Source: Carallia brachiata
Taxonomy: Eukaryota > Streptophyta > Magnoliopsida > Malpighiales > Rhizophoraceae
Reading direction: 5' to 3'
Assembly: GCA_021464245.1 (NCBI GenBank)
Contig: JADCRB010000068.1
Coordinates: forward strand, 7,736,134 to 7,800,133
Length of the DNA stretch: 64,000 nt
Shown here one piece after another: positions 37,301-47,880 of the stretch. The notes under the pieces were generated by a model. It searched no databases. It saw nothing but the letters and a program-made list of their open reading frames with translations, and had not been told where the DNA came from. The position numbers were made by a program, and so were the translations under genes. How positions within the stretch are numbered: position 1 is the first letter of the stretch; each line of letters begins with the position of its first letter.

Positions 37301-38260
37301 GAAAAATTAGGCGGAGAGAGATCCTAATCCTCTGCATCGTTCGGCTAAGCTACTCATCAATTCTCAAATGAGTAATGGCGATTTCCCACAACAGGTATTT
37401 TCTTATGCATACATACGCATCGCTTTGAAATCATATGTACCTTTTCTTATGCAAAAAGATTATTTCGAAGAAATTATTTCACACCTAGATAAACTTTTTG
37501 CATAGATTTGTGGAATGCGTGGTACCTAACACATAATTAAAAATGTTCTAAGTATGCAATAATTTGATTTTCAATTTGTAATTAAGATTTATGTCTTTGT
37601 TTTAAAGCCTGTTTTGGAAAATCCGAGGATGAAGACCAATATTACATTTTCTTAGAGTTGGTCTACTTAGGAAGGAGAAAGAGGACAATAAAATTAAGTA
37701 CTAAACTACAAGCTATATTGCACCCACTATGTGCCTGAATGTTCTCAAGTTATTGTTTTGTGTTAAGGAATATATTTAGAAGAAATTTTAATTCGCATGG
37801 TTCTTTATTGAATAAAATGCATCTTTGTTATATTGGTTCTTTATTGAAATTGGCTTTTGATGTCCTGGTTGACATCAGACTCTATTTGCTTTTCTGATTG
37901 TCCTATGCATAAATTTTTTTTTTTTTAAAAAAAAAAAACTAAACAATTCAGTTGAGAGCTCCATGACCATTCAAGGGAAGGATTTTGAGGCCATTCTCTC
38001 TGAATTACTCAAATTCGAAGCAATTCCCTTTTGCCGTTGAATGCCTAAAAGAGCCACTTAAAATTAGGATTTCGAAATTAAAGAATTGCTTTCTATCAAA
38101 ATATTTGATATTTTGAAAATAAATTGCAGACAAAAAAAAGTTTCATTTTTTTTATAATTGTTTGCTGGAATGGAAAAATTGAGAAAAACACAAATTTCTC
38201 TTTGTAATTGAGAGCCATGGTTAGGAATAGAACAGTGATTAACCTAAAATCTTCAGCGAT

Positions 38261-38305
<45 letters not shown>

Positions 38306-38853
38306 AACAGTAATTATCACACAACTCTTCGTCTTCTATAATGTTTATGGTTATAAAATATTAGCTAAATATCTAATTAAATGTATCATTATCACTACAC
38401 AATTCTTTATTTTGTTTCAACATAACATTTGAAAGATGAATGATTTTTATTCAAAATGAGCTAAAATAGAAAGAAAGGAATGCCACATTACGGCCTTGTG
38501 TCATTCGAATAGAGACATAATATAGAATTCCTTATTTCTTTTTTACATAATTGAATTATCTAATACATCTATAATAAAATATAGACCAACATAGTTGTTG
38601 CAAAAACTAAATATTTGATTGCTATTTCTCCCTTTGAAAGAATCCACAAAAATGTATAGGTATGTCTATTCTAATATCCACTGATGCAGATGTCTTCTTG
38701 AACCATTTGCAGGAAAGTGCAGGCATGCTTAATGGCAATTGTGCATTGCATTATGGAACATACAGGAATCTCTTCCCACTGTGGGCTCTTGCTGCTTACC
38801 GCACACATGTATTTGGCCGCACATCCAAGGCCGACGTCCTTGCGATGGAATAG
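25366..38853 (+). CDS. Oxidosqualene cyclase (pentacyclic triterpene synthase), 18 exons, exon 4 frameshifted
   Basis: The enzyme would cyclise 2,3-oxidosqualene to a pentacyclic triterpene at the ER membrane. Exons: 25366-25566, 32079-32264, 32502-32591, 32683-32878, 32977-33061, 33275-33441, 33859-34050, 34207-34320, 34448-34567, 34760-34882, 35120-35218, 35558-35614, 35884-35930, 36570-36713, 36828-37005, 37156-37236, 37311-37394, 38713-38853. Phases agree throughout, giving about 768 residues (family about 757-770). Exon 1 has the family start MWRLKV. Seen: [29 protein letters not shown] and GQDGGWGES (QW motifs), and MWCYCR near residue 256, usual in beta-amyrin-type rather than lupeol-type (MLCYCR) enzymes. 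The catalytic motif at Asp485 reads DVTAE, not DCTAE. Exon 4 lacks one base at about 32755 and one at about 32793, so translation as written stops at 32828. Intron 6 has a GC donor. The C-terminus ([11 protein letters not shown]) is unusual. The product cannot be fixed from sequence. Confidence 0.93.
27212..27991 (-). mobile_element. LTR of gypsy relic within cyclase intron 1
   Basis: On the minus strand it starts TGTAGGTATTTGTAAACGG (27991) and ends near ...CCCATTACA (27212). It matches the LTR at 61275-62113 in order: poly-A, a short GC palindrome with GTTGCC, the TTTCC..ATGTGA hairpin, TATAAATAGG, the AGTTCAAAACA leader, and ...GGAGATCGACCCCACGTAAA near the end. The length is 780 versus about 839 bases, with one copy of a 21-base motif that is duplicated at the other site. 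Because it is antisense to the host gene, its own TATA box points against cyclase transcription. Confidence 0.8.
27992..30597 (-). mobile_element. Internal remnant of the antisense gypsy element in intron 1
   Basis: Only the 3' part of the element is left. From the right (element 5' side) come the end of the integrase region and then about 2.2 kb without recognised domains. This includes an open frame at 28791-29282 (163 residues, minus) containing [20 protein letters not shown], and one at 28371-28712. Bases 29600-29990 (plus strand) are a degenerate TTTGGGTCGAGTGTTTGG array followed by T-rich low complexity. Gag, protease and reverse transcriptase are deleted, so the element cannot move itself. 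Confidence 0.65.
30287..30574 (-). pseudogene. Gypsy integrase C-terminal fragment
   Basis: The 95-residue frame contains the phrase [20 protein letters not shown] and [13 protein letters not shown]. This is the end of the integrase catalytic core of Ty3/gypsy polyproteins (usual form W...L..ALWAYRT..RT.T..TPF.LVYG.EAVLP.E). The upstream catalytic D,D-35-E residues are deleted. The frame is lost after ENARYVWMS. Confidence 0.85.
30598..30651 (-). mobile_element. 5' end fragment of a gypsy LTR
   Basis: On the minus strand it starts TGTAGTGTAAACG, then poly-A and GTCAAAGTCGACGTTGCCGA, matching the first 55 or so bases of the LTR at 27212-27991. It abuts the integrase fragment directly. A deletion therefore removed the remainder of the 5' LTR and most of the interior. 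Confidence 0.6.
32683..32878 (+). pseudogene. Cyclase exon 4 with two single-base deletions
   Basis: Exon 4 reads [20 protein letters not shown] to ...TIF in frame 1, then [12 protein letters not shown] only in frame 3 (from 32757), then [15 protein letters not shown] to WLS only in frame 2 (from 32795). Each switch needs one missing base (at 32755-32756 and 32793-32794). The exon is 196 bases where 198 would keep phase. Flanking splice sites are intact (GCAG|AAC and TCG|GTAGG). Protein similarity across all three pieces is full strength, so the indels are recent or are sequence errors. Confidence 0.9.
38271..38301. repeat. (GA)n microsatellite in cyclase intron 17
   Basis: About 14 GA units follow TATATACACA. 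This intron (37395-38712) is the second largest of the gene. Confidence 0.95.
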
Positions 38854-39017
38854 TATTTTGCCAAGCAACCACTTGCTGCCTAAGATTTTAAGAAAATAAT
38901 TGGTGGAATGTATCAATATGATAAATGCCTTTGATTATTGTTAGACTTTTTACAAAGCTTATGCTGTCCTTTAAAGAACATTGTGAAGTACATGATCCAT
39001 CAATGTGTGTGTTTATG

Positions 39018-39023
39018 AATAAA
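39018..39023 (+). terminator. Probable polyadenylation signal of the cyclase
   Basis: AATAAA lies 165 bases after the stop codon, with upstream TGTGTGTTT, a far-upstream-element-like TG-rich sequence. The position fits a plant 3' UTR. Confidence 0.5.
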
Positions 39024-39254
39024 TTGACATTGTTTGTGTCCTCAAAGTTAGTCTAGTAATAACAAGTAAATTTAAAATTGAATTTTATCATATGAATATA
39101 TAAAAAATTATCATACTATACTCATACTATAACAACTAAAATATTTTATATAATCACCATAATAAAATGTGAAAATGTGTTAGTTAAAATTATAGAAAAC
39201 GGGCAGCAAAAGAATCTTACACTAATCCGTCATCATTCAATAAGGCAAACATGT

Positions 39255-39580
39255 AAATGCGGATCGTGCAAGCAACAGAAGTTTGTCTAAAAGGATTCTA
39301 TGACTTTACAAGTCTGGTGCTGCAGTTTTGGCCGGTATCTTTGCTCTGATATCTGGTTTTTTGGTCTTCGAAAGAAGTTGGGAATGACAGTTTTAGTGCT
39401 CTTTTATGCTGGGGATAGTTACATTAACTAGAGCAATTTTGGGTGTTCTTGTACAGCGTATTTCGTCCTTTTGACTAGGGAGATGAGTACAAGTTTGCCA
39501 ATCTTAACTGAGGTTTCTGTACCCTTTTTAATGTTTCAATGAAAACTTTTGCTGTGGTTGAACCAAAAAAAAAGAAAAAT
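39255..39580 (+). mobile_element. Probable 5'-truncated LINE-like 3' end
   Basis: The segment has moderate GC, no open frame, and ends GTTTCTGTACCC, TTTTTAATG, TTTCAATGAAAACTTTTGC and an A-rich tail (AACCAAAAAAAAAG) at about 39565-39578. That layout is typical of plant LINE 3' ends. No target duplication was identified. Confidence 0.35.
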
Positions 39581-40579
39581 TCTACTCTATGGCTATATTT
39601 TATGTTCTCTTAGTTTTTCCCTCTGCAATAAAGGAAACTTATGGGCTATGCCAAGATAAATTTGGCTTTTTATATGAAAACTGGTAAATTTCATTCATGT
39701 TGGATAGAAGACAATAGATCAGACAATTGCTCACACTCAATCTGCAAATGCTGAGTTGTTTTTGCAAGATTGGTTTGCCACCGCAACAAATTTATGCAAG
39801 CCGTTCTCAGCAGCCTGGTCTGCTTGCTGGTGTAAATAGGCTTTGAACTTGGTAAGTATGACGGCCTTCTGGAACTGTAGTTAGATATTCCGGCTTCAGG
39901 TAAGGAGGCAAGTGCGGAATTTTGGTAGCAACCGAGTTTTTGTCCTCTGTGTTGTGCCTGGTAAGTGTTTGTTAAAATGCTTCTAATGGTTTTCAGGTTT
40001 AATTTGTGTTGTTGGCTATGGTGAAGTGAATGAACGGAAGTTGTAAAACAGATTGCACTTTAAATGGCAGCAATTCTCCTCTCTTATCTTTTTCAATTTC
40101 TTACATTGCTTATATATGGCTACAAAACTTGATCCTTTAGTCAAGTAAATAACAACACAGCACACAATTGATGATTGCAACGCATAAACATGCTCTGCAG
40201 CTACTTTTGGCTACAATTGGTTGATTTGGAGGCTGTTTCTACATGCTCCTTTCTCATTTGCAGGATTTGCTGCTGTTAAAGTCCTTGTGCTGCTGCATTG
40301 GTTGTCTTTGCTGCCATGGGTCCATTGACGAGGTTGTGATTGATTTGATTGGATTGCTAGCAGCCCTCATTGCAGAATTTAGGCTGCAAGCTGCAAGAGA
40401 TGGCTAAGTGAGCTGCTGTTGGAATTTCCCTTCTGCTTTAGCTGCCATCTTCTGATTGGTTGAAACCTTGCTGCTACAACCTGCTGGAGCTGCTTCTGTT
40501 GGACAGGTAAGTTGCTCAAGCTCAACTTCACACACCTTTCAACACTTTGTATGCATCTATACTCTCAACTTCAACACTT
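39581..40579. other. Intergenic region rich in CTG triplets
   Basis: From about 40190 to 40500 the plus strand is rich in GCTGCT/TTGCTGC without a sustained open frame. It may be transposon-derived. No gene is supported. Confidence 0.35.
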
Positions 40580-41005
40580 CCCTCAAATGCGAGTCTTTTC
40601 ATCATCTTCAACCTCATGTGAACCTGCGATTTCTTGCTTGATTGCTGGTCCCTGATCTCCAAATTCTTCCACCATTAAAATTAGAGTAGCCGGAATCGTT
40701 ACATGATGAAGTAAATCTTGCCAGCATGGTGTCCATGTCGGGGCTTGGTGTTTGGGAATAGCGAACCTCGTCCCCTCCAAAGACTCTGCCACCACTACCC
40801 CACAACCAGCAGGGCCACAAGCAGTGTCACTGATGAGACTGTCCAGGAATGAGCTTGGAGCAGACCGGAAACTCATTAGAACTGAATTCTACTGCTGTTG
40901 GTGTTGTTGCTGATGGTAAAGCTGGTGACTGAGGTCCATGAATTCTTGCTTGTTATTGAATTCTCCTTCTACTGTGCTCAACCTAGGACGATACATTAAG
41001 CTCAT
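40580..41005 (-). pseudogene. bHLH transcription factor (bHLH122/130-like) exon 1 relic
   Basis: On the minus strand an ATG at 41005 begins MSLMYRPRLSTVEGEFNNKQ, followed by a Gln/His-rich stretch ending in a TAG stop at about 40891. The same frame then gives LMSFRSAPSSFLDSLISD. A frameshift near 40775 leads to DEVRYSQTPSPDMDTMLARF. RSAPSS followed by a D..L.RF segment is the N-terminal signature of the plant bHLH122/bHLH130 subfamily (family pattern from memory). The DNA-binding bHLH region of later exons is not in the window. The stop and frameshift mark a decayed first exon. Its 5' flank (41006-41290) recurs at 55022-55290. Confidence 0.55.
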
Positions 41006-41290
41006 TTCTTCTCCTGGGAATGCCTGAAAGTGACCAACAAGCACCATAAATCATTCGATCCGCTGCTAATTCTTTCATTCTCTTTAGAAGCTAAAACAAA
41101 TAAATCTTATTCGCTTTTTTTCCTAGCTGCCTTAAGCAAATTGAAAAATGAAAACTATACGTACAAAATTGGTAAAGCTGCAATGTTCATGTTCGATCTT
41201 CTTCAGGTTTTGACCCGTATTATCGCAGAAAGCTTTGCTTCAACTTCAATGTTTGCTTGTTCTTCAATCCTATATATAATAGTGATGTAG
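41006..41290 (-). repeat. 5' flank of the bHLH relic, copy 1
   Basis: Shares blocks such as ACAAGCACCATAAATCATTC, TCTTTAGAAGCTAAAAC and GAAAGCTTTGCTTCAACTTC with 55060-55270 in the same orientation and order. It is interpreted as the upstream leader/promoter of the same ancestral gene. The open frame at 41030-41290 is not considered coding. Confidence 0.6.
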
Positions 41291-42878
41291 TAAATATGTT
41301 GATGCAGTTAACCAAAAATGAATAAATAAATATGTTGATGCATGATGCTAGAAATTGAGGTTTTTATACTACAATACTTATATATTTTATTGCGCAAAAA
41401 GGGAGCTACTGCTTTAAAGGAGATTAAATATTAGCGTGATTATTTAATCGTTTTTGAACGTTATGCTATATTGATGTGGCATGTCAAAAACAAATGAGCA
41501 TATCACATTGTATATCATACCAAAAATATTAAATAAGTGTATTTATAATCATCAAGTATTATTTCATCTTTTTTATAGTACAAAACTTCGTATATTCCTT
41601 TTATGAATTTTAAATTTTGTTCAAAATATCTGTTTTAAGTTTTGTCATGCTATGAAAAGTGACATCTTCAGTTTAAAACTAATATATTTAGCATAAAAAT
41701 AAAATTGGCTAGTTTATTTTTATAAAAACTCAGAATATATGCTAAGGATATGAGACCTAAACATTTAAAAGTGACATGCCTGAATTGCAAATATTATAAT
41801 ATTCTGTACATCTAATCACAACTAAAAAAAATGCAGAGATAGATAAAAAAATGTTTGAGTTTATCAAGAAAATTAAGTTGAATGTAGTTGTTTTGCATTT
41901 AATTTATAAGAAAATTTATGTGGACATTTAATAAAGTAAGCTATTAAAATTGAAGTTAATAAAGTTGAGCTTTTATACCTCCAACCTGTAAAGTGGAAGT
42001 TCAAACTCTATACTTGACGTTTACATTCTCATCTCCTTATTGCCGATAGATATCTCCTTATTGCCGATAGATAGAAAAAAAATCAAGTTAATAAGGGTGA
42101 TAAAAATTCGTCCAATCCTTTGATTTGACTTCATTTTAATTATTAGCTACATTTCACTGATAATATTAATTTCATGACATTCTATGTATTAAAATGTCAC
42201 TAGTTCGTTTTTAAATTGGATATTAACCTGTAACTATATTATAGATTTTTAATTTTAAAATCTATTAATCAAAAACATTTTAATATTTTATTATACAATA
42301 AACTCAAACAATCTTACTCAAACATGAGACCAATAAACATCAATAAGGTACCCGCCAACCAACATACTAGAAACACGGAACACCTTAGTTGTTTTGAGGT
42401 TCGTGTAATAAGAACCAAATTTGATTATTCTAAACGTTGGAGTCATCATTATATGAGATGGTGGCTCTGTGGAAAATTGATATATTTTTATATTGTGGGT
42501 TTTGAATTTAAATTTTTATGTCTCTCTTTTTTTTTTTTTATTGATTTTTTTTTTTAGGATTTTTTTGAGTATAAGAAGTGATGTATAATGTTGAGTCTAA
42601 ATTTGTTCTGGAGGATTTCAGTGGTAGAGTTATATTCGATTCATTAGTGTTCGGAAGGTAAGTCGGTCTCTTTGAAGTTATTGAACGAGATTCAAATAAA
42701 TAAAAGTTACTTCGATTTCAATCTAAAGATATGATGATTGATACATTTAGTAAAAAAAATTTTTTACTTAAAAAAAAAAAAAAAGGTTGGAGTTATCAGT
42801 CCAAAAAAAAGTCGTTGGAGTCAGAACCCTCTATCCTATCTTGCTTTCCGTAATTTGACGGGGTTGAGAATTATTGTT

Positions 42879-42941
42879 ACTTGTTAGGGGCTTCTTGTCT
42901 GGGGTGGAATACTTGTTAGGGGCTTCTTGTCTGGGGTGGAA
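42879..42941. repeat. Exact tandem duplication, 31-32 bases
   Basis: ACTTGTTAGGGGCTTCTTGT and the following CTGGGGTGGAA occur twice head to tail without a mismatch. Confidence 0.95.
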
Positions 42942-45900
42942 GTGTCTGAAACCAGTTGGCATGCATGTTGGCATGCTTGTGTCGACCTCATCCGCTAATT
43001 TATGACGAAACTTAACCATCAATTGTTTGTCAAAGGAAGTTGATTGAATCAACTAGTCATGTCATCACACGCCAAATATAAAATGCATTAACGACAATAG
43101 AGAAGTTTAAAAGAAAAGAAAAAAGGAATACGACCAGAAATATAATTTTTTATTTTTATTTTTATTTTAGAGAGATAATTTTATTTTTTATAATAAAAAA
43201 TTATATATCTAATCTGTTTACTTTTCACATTTTTTTAACAGCACCCTTAAGATAATTCAAAATTGGAATCAGGAGTTTAAAATATACAATTTGAAATTTA
43301 TTTTTATTGCTAGACTAGCTATAGACTAGCTATGGCCAGTTGGTTTGAGAGAAACTAAATTAATTTATTTGAAAAAAAAAACCATGGGCTGTTGCCCCTC
43401 ATCTGCTACCAATCAAGTGGACTATAAGTTTATCCTCTGACGTCATTGAATCATGAATCATGGCGAATAACCAACAAAAAATAATTACGACTTTTGTTTA
43501 TTAGATAAAAAAATATTATACAATCACACAGTCTGTCATAAAAAAAATATTTAATTAATTTAAAGTTTACTTATTTTTTTAAAATAATTTTATATATTTT
43601 TTTATAATTTAACGATTTAAATTTTTTTATATTAATTTTATATTTACAATTATATATTTACATAATTTTTTTCCATTGATAATCTCTCACGAAAAACATC
43701 ACTCTCGATGGGAGTCTTTTTTTTTTTTTTTTTTTTTCGACTGAGCTCGATCAGTAGGTGGTACACATATATTCTGTGTTTCGTATGCATGCACCGGTAA
43801 ATTACTTTTTCCAGCCAAAACTCACGAGCAGTCAAACATAGTCATGATTTTCGATGTCAATTACCTTAATCTCTTAACATTTAATATATGATTAATTTTT
43901 TTGACCTCACCTAATATATTTTTGCTTTTGGATTGATTTTTTTTTTAATATGGCAATGAAGATTTTATAAATGAAAAAACAAATCATGAATTCAGATAAT
44001 GGTGCACTCATTTTTGTCATTTAATTGTGAATTTTTAAATAAAGATTATCTGAAGAACTTTATTCATATCCTAGCATAATAAACTTGTGTATGAGATAGC
44101 GTTTGAGAGTTTAATATGCTATATATTCTGCATTGAATTGGTGTGCATTAATACCAAAGTGTGATCTGTTTAGCCAACGATTGTACTTTAAACCTCAGAC
44201 GTATATGCACAATAAACCTTATTTTGGCAAAGTGAAAGCATTGCTCACTAATTGAGTACAGGAGCAGTGGGTACGACTTAGGCGTGTTTAGTTTTACTTT
44301 TTGAGTGGTTATTGATGTTGCTCTAAAAAGTTGGGAATTGTGATGTTTGGTTAAGTATCAAAATTAACAATTAATTATTGATAAAAGTTTTAAAAGTAAT
44401 TGGTGCAAAAAGTTAAGTCAAGTTAATTTTTGTCTTTATTAGCTGTTGATGAAAATGAAAATTACTAATTTAACCTTCGTTGTAAAGCTGAAAAGCACAC
44501 GTACAGTACACATGGGAACTTTTCTTCTGCAATTACCCCTTTGCCCCCTTTGCAGCAGCTTTTAACAAGACTATATATATACACTACTAGTATTGGATCC
44601 GTGCGATACACGAGTTTATAAATTTTATTTTTGTTTGTATTTTGTTTAAAGTAGAAAAACAAAAGAAATTAATTTCTATGATTACTTTTTTTTTCTAAAT
44701 ATGATTTAAATTAAGTTTATTTTGTAATATAAAAAATAACGAACCTCATTATGTTAATAGAAATTCTCACATAATAAATTATCAAATAATAAATTAGTAA
44801 TGAAAATAAAAAATATTAAAAAAACTGAATTAAAAAATTTTAATTAGTTGGGGGAAGTAATTTTAGATAGTAGTAAATTTTTATCCCAAAAAAAAAAAAG
44901 AAAAAAGGATGGTAGTAAATTACCTTGATTACGTTAGCCTTCCAGATGCTTTTGATCTAATAAAAAAAATTATGGGCTAATACCATTCCAATCAAATTTA
45001 TGTCCCAAATTTAGCCCATGAATTTGGAATTCAACCTATCAAAGTAAAACAACAACCAAAACAATAAAGTAAGAATAAACAAAATAAAAATTTTTGTACA
45101 TAACAACACTAAAAAAAAAAAGGATCAACGAAAGAGAAAATTCAACTTATCAAAATGATATGTACCAAAAAAAACTTATCAAATAATTAAGTATAGGCAC
45201 TAACTTTCAAAAAAAAAAAAGCTCGAGTGAGAAAATTAATATCTAAAGTTGTAAAATATAGATGAAAGGAAATAAAAAAGAATAACAATATAAGCAAAAG
45301 ATACTTGTGCTTTTATAAGGTGAAAAATAAGATTGCATGTATATTAGAATTCTAAAATCTATTAAAGTTAAAACTCTAATCTTGATAGAATACTAAGAAA
45401 TACTAAATTAGTTGGGCCAAATAGTTATTAAAAAAAATAACTATTTGAAAAATTAATCGAGCACCAAATAAACAACATTTATTACAAATAAATGGCAGCA
45501 AAAAAAACCCTAAAATTACTACCCAAATTTATTTAAAAAAACAAAAAGTAATAAACTTTTTTGTTGTTAGAAATACTTCTATACACTGTAATTTTATGGA
45601 AGTTTTATCTTCTGATGCACAGATTTAATCATATTTATTAATAAATTTATTTTATTTTATTTTAAAAATATTAAAAGACATTCTAATTTTGACCATTATT
45701 TTTTAAGAAGTTTTAAATTTTTTTGAGAAAATAACGCTACTTTTTTCAAGGAAAAAAAAGGAAAGATTTGGAAGTAAGTTTTTTTGTTCCTCTTTTGAGG
45801 AAATTTTAACGTAATTTATTTTTTCTTTTAAAGATAAAATAGGTAAATCTTAGAAATTTTTTGAATCTATTTTCTTTGGATTGGAGAAAAAAAAAATTTC

Positions 45901-46159
45901 TTCTTTTTTTAATTTTCTTTTATTAGAAAATTTTATAATTATAGATAGTTAATTAGAGTAAAAGTAGAAATATATAAATCAATAGAATTCTTATTTGATT
46001 ACAATTAAATTTATATTATTGATTTATAAAATCTTAATTTTGATTGTAATAGAATTTTTATATTTATAATATATTTTAGTATTTTTAATCTATGAATTTA
46101 TGAGAAGTCGCCACATGGTAGAGAAAGAAAAATTGAGATTTTCTTCAGCTTCTGCTTTA

Positions 46160-46193
<34 letters not shown>
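46160..46193. repeat. (TA)n microsatellite
   Basis: About 17 TA units within AT-rich intergenic DNA. Confidence 0.95.
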
Positions 46194-46197
<4 letters not shown>

Positions 46198-46944
46198 ACT
46201 TTTTCTATGTACACAATAAAATAAAAATAAAATAATAAATAGTAATAATATTTTTCCAACCTATACAAAAAACAACCTATACGAGAAATATAATAATATT
46301 TTTCCAAATACACTAATCTACATGGTAAAGATAATATTTGTAAAATTGATATATTTATTATAAATTATAGTTAATCTTTAAGTCCATTAGTCTAATATTT
46401 AATAAATTTATATTTTTAAATACATAAGATAGATTTTAATAAGATATTTTTAGATTAATTAGAAATAAAGAGATTATCTATTATAATAATAAAATAAAAT
46501 AGAATATCTAAAATTATTATTTTATCATTTAATCAGAAATAACTGATATTAATTTAATCAAATATTATGACTTTATTTTATTCATAAATAACAGTAATTA
46601 TTAATAATAATTAATAAATAATAACAACAGTAATCAGTAATAGCAAAACAAAACAGCCTGAAGCCATATAAACATATTAAAAGACCGTACAAAATTTTAG
46701 GCACTTTGATTCCACCGTACAATGTAAATAAACAGGTCGTTATGTATGTATAAACAGGACGAATTGATTGTCCACAACATCGTTGTCTAGGATTGTTCAA
46801 AACAAAAAAAAAAACCATCGTTATCTAGGAGACTAGTTGCAAACTTGATTAGGCCATCCACCAGGACGACCAACTGTTTACACTTCCACTACATGTGATA
46901 ACTTTTTGGCAAAACATCCGCTTTAGTCCCATGCATCCACTCTA

Positions 46945-47880
46945 TTTTTTATTTTTCTTCATCCAAGGAAATCATTGTATTAACTCAATCAAAATCTGTA
47001 CATAAGTCCAATAAGAAGGCATTGAAACAATCTAAATAAAGCAAGGATAAGAATGACAACAATGGTTTACAATAAACGTGGTCAAAACGACCACTTTCTA
47101 ACTAAGCTTGAAACTTGTTTTGATAAATTTCTTAACTGAAGGTACCTACCAAACTAATTAGACTAGACCGTACAAAACAGCAAATCCCGCACATTAGCAA
47201 ACCTATAACGAAAATCAACTGAGTATACTCGGCAACGATTTCTCACAATCCTAACCTACACATAGACACAGTTACATACAAACACACTAAAATCACGCTT
47301 CCCAAAATACCTCATCTAAATATATCCTAACACTCATCTTCAAAATAATTCAACAAAAACCATTCCCATCAGAAATAAAAAACTGTGGCGACAGCAGGAG
47401 GAGAAGGAGGTGGCAACAACAGCGTCAGTAGCGGCAAGGGCAGCAGCAGCAAGGGCGGTGGCATCAACGCAAGGCACGATAGTGGGGACATTGGTGGTGC
47501 TGGCAACAACAAAACCGGTAATGGTGGCTGTGCCGGCGATAATGTGGGGATGGCCAATGACAACGGCGTAGGCCAGTACAACAGCCTTGTAAACAACACT
47601 AGCCCCGACAGTAGTGGCAGTAAGATCTGTAGATGGACTGCATCGGCAACTCCGGCAGCATCATCTTCTATTGCGATGCGAAGGTCTAGCGCTGCAACGA
47701 CGGTAGGCACGGCGATGATGTTGTTGGAGACGAAGGCTGAAAAGGCAAACTGAAGGCAAATGTAAGAAGGTCCTAGATTTGGCATTAAGATGGCCATCGA
47801 TATCTTTATTGAGCATAGATCTATGAAAAAAGCTACCTAAAACTCCATGAAGTGAAAGAAGAGAGGAGGGCGGAGATTAA
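46945..47880 (-). mobile_element. Retroposon family R, copy 2 (minus)
   Basis: On the minus strand the 3' end reads TACAATGATTTCCTTGGATG then A-rich sequence (T-rich at 46945-46960). The conserved block has ATCGTTGCCGAGTATACTC, TTTTCGTTATAGGTTTGC and TTGGTAGGTACCTTCA, as in copies 1 and 3. The GC-rich part encodes a Leu/Pro-rich frame (47369-47797, minus, 142 residues). The complementary Gly/Ser-rich frame (47385-47753, plus) is its shadow. Confidence 0.6.

Larger units (their letters stand above)
41291..46944. other. AT-rich intergenic region
   Basis: No gene is supported. Contents: a tandem duplication at 42879-42941; poly-T at 43716-43738; a possible MITE end (GGCGTGTTTAGTTTTACTTTTT) at about 44282; (TA)n at 46160-46193. 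A dispersed repeat of about 75 bases at 42660-42760 (GAACGAGATTCAAATAAATA...) resembles 49470-49550. Confidence 0.45.

Noticed and set aside
25366..38853. A triterpene biosynthetic gene cluster around the cyclase
   Set aside because: No cytochrome P450, glycosyltransferase, acyltransferase or second cyclase was found in the 64 kb; the neighbours are repeats and an unrelated GASA gene.
47385..47753. Gly/Ser-rich 122-residue frame that could suggest a secreted glycine-rich protein
   Set aside because: It lies antisense to the GC-rich part of retroposon copy 2, has no signal peptide or repeat regularity, and is not kept in the other copies.
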